Source: Terriglobia bacterium
GTDB taxonomy: Bacteria; Acidobacteriota; Terriglobia; UBA7540
Direction: 5' to 3'
DNA length: 6,042 nucleotides
Assembly (NCBI GenBank): GCA_030042795.1
Contig: JASHYZ010000259.1
Span: 1-6,042, forward strand
Shown here: in pieces, positions 5,079 to 6,042 of the stretch
Layout of the letters: each line of letters opens with the position of its first letter
Numbering within the stretch: the stretch's first letter is position 1
Notes under the pieces: model-generated
What the model was told of the DNA's origin: nothing
Seen by the model: only the letters and a program-made list of their open reading frames with translations
The model's database searches: none
Made by a program: the position numbers and the translations under genes

Positions 5079-6042
5079 ATGAACGAGGCATCTGAAGGAA
5101 TTTCGCCCGTCATTGCCATCAAGCGCGCGGAGGCAGGGCCTCTGCACCGGCAAATCTACGAAGGCTTTCGAGCCGCGATTGTGCGCGGCGACTTGCGGCC
5201 CGGCCAGCGAGTGCCATCCAGCCGCCACTTGGCCTCCGAGCTTGGCATTTCCCGCATCCCGGTGCTCAATGGCTACGCACAGCTTCTCGCCGAGGGCTAT
5301 TTTGAAAGCCGCTCGGGATCGGGAACCTTCGTCTCCCGCTCTCTACCTGACCAATTGAGTTCCTGCGGGCCGCCCGACCGGCGGCCGGCGAACGTTGATG
5401 CGGGACCGCGCTCCTTGGCTCGGCGCTGTTCCCTGCTTTCGCGCTACCACCGTCCTCCCTGGCTCGACGGTTGGGGAGCCTTTGGCGTGCACCAACCTGA
5501 CTTTGAGCATTTTCCCTTCCGCGTCTGGTCCAGACTGATGGCGCTCCACTCGCGAAGCCCGCGGATCAACGCCCTTCGGCCCATGGGACCCTTCGGTAGC
5601 GAGCGATTCCGCAAGGCTGTTTGCGCCTACCTGCGCACGGCGCGGGCGCTGCGGTGCGAGCCTGACCAGGTGATGATTGTGGCGGGTTCCCAGCAGGCGC
5701 TCGATATCTCGGCCAGGGTTCTCTTTGACCCCCGAAGCGCTATCTGGGTGGAAGATCCCGGCTACCGGTTAGGCAGATCCGTATTTCTAAGTGCGGGCTG
5801 CCGCGTGATTGGAGTGCCGGTTGACAATGAGGGCTTGGACGTGGCCGCCGGCCTTAGAAAATGCCGCAAGGCGCACGCCGCTTACGTCACACCCTCACAC
5901 CAATATCCGCTGGGAGCCACCATGGCAGCGTCGCGCCGCCTGCAGTTGCTCAACTGGGCGCAAACGTCGGGGGCCTGGATCATCGAAGACGACTATGACA
6001 GCGAGTACCGCTACGAGAGTATGCCCGTGGCATCTCTTCAAG
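5079..6042 (+). CDS. MocR/PdxR-type regulator (GntR wHTH fused to aminotransferase fold), partial
   Basis: The first 321 residues are present and the gene runs off the right edge. Residues 20-87 form a GntR winged helix (PLHRQIYEGFRAAIVRGDLR, 21-40; PSSRHLASELGISR, 46-59; LLAEGYFESRSGSGTFVS, 69-86). After a linker, residues from about 136 match the class I aminotransferase-like domain of MocR proteins: GSQQALD (203-209), EDPGY (225-229), TPSHQYPLGATM (271-282) and EDDYDSEYRY (303-312, including the cofactor-contacting Asp). The Lys that would bind pyridoxal phosphate should lie a few dozen residues further on, outside the window. Members sense PLP or a PLP-amino-compound adduct and control vitamin B6, GABA, taurine or similar genes; which applies here cannot be told. 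An unusual feature is SRIPV at 58-62, where SRNTV is usual in the recognition helix. The ATG at 5079 is the natural family start. Confidence 0.9.
   Translation, partial: MNEASEGISPVIAIKRAEAGPLHRQIYEGFRAAIVRGDLRPGQRVPSSRHLASELGISRIPVLNGYAQLLAEGYFESRSGSGTFVSRSLPDQLSSCGPPDRRPANVDAGPRSLARRCSLLSRYHRPPWLDGWGAFGVHQPDFEHFPFRVWSRLMALHSRSPRINALRPMGPFGSERFRKAVCAYLRTARALRCEPDQVMIVAGSQQALDISARVLFDPRSAIWVEDPGYRLGRSVFLSAGCRVIGVPVDNEGLDVAAGLRKCRKAHAAYVTPSHQYPLGATMAASRRLQLLNWAQTSGAWIIEDDYDSEYRYESMPVASLQ

Noticed and set aside
4858..5228. Minus-strand frames of 77 and 124 codons over the UPF0175 end and the MocR start
   Set aside because: They overlap two recognisable plus-strand genes and show no family signature. 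One is antisense to the MocR winged-helix domain.
1..6042. CRISPR arrays, tRNA or rRNA genes, complete insertion sequences, defence systems
   Set aside because: No regularly spaced direct repeats, no tRNA-like cloverleaf, no rRNA sequence, and no transposase, nuclease or other defence-type protein was seen.

Overview
The window is a GC-rich bacterial segment in which real genes are separated by repeat-rich intergenic DNA. Acidobacteriota (Terriglobia-like soil bacteria) is my best guess. It rests on an 81-residue protein starting MARGWESKSVE, a type I remember from acidobacterial genomes, and on several repeat types familiar from large soil-bacterial genomes. No marker gene settles the taxonomy.

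Layout, left to right. Positions 1-688 hold no convincing gene: a start-less 159-codon minus-strand frame leaves the left edge, followed by short palindromes and an AT-rich patch upstream of the first gene. At 689-1855 (+) is a DUF362 protein with an apparent Tat signal and a strong ribosome-binding site. It converges on a sugar-acid type MFS transporter (2021-3232, -), and a 105-bp nested palindromic element lies between the two stop codons. The transporter's reading frame continues upstream through its first membrane helix, but no ATG, GTG or TTG is in frame there. About 50 bp further out sits an 84-bp mobile-type repeat with inverted ends.

Next comes the small conserved protein (3540-3785, +). 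After it lie about 395 bp of intergenic DNA with 'CACAGAGGACACGGAG' repeats and a stem-loop. A coiled-coil/proline-rich protein (4181-4666, -) then lies head to head with a C-terminally truncated UPF0175 (antitoxin-like) gene (4700-4888, +). The right end is a MocR-type GntR/aminotransferase regulator (from 5079, +) cut by the window edge. It may be expressed from a leaderless transcript, with an inverted repeat at its promoter.

The genes do not form one pathway. Nearly every gene has its own orientation and spacing, and I see no multi-gene operon. I found no convincing new multi-gene system. The most useful leads are the missing transporter start next to a mobile repeat, the orphaned UPF0175/coiled-coil pair with degraded starts, and the predicted MocR promoter/operator.
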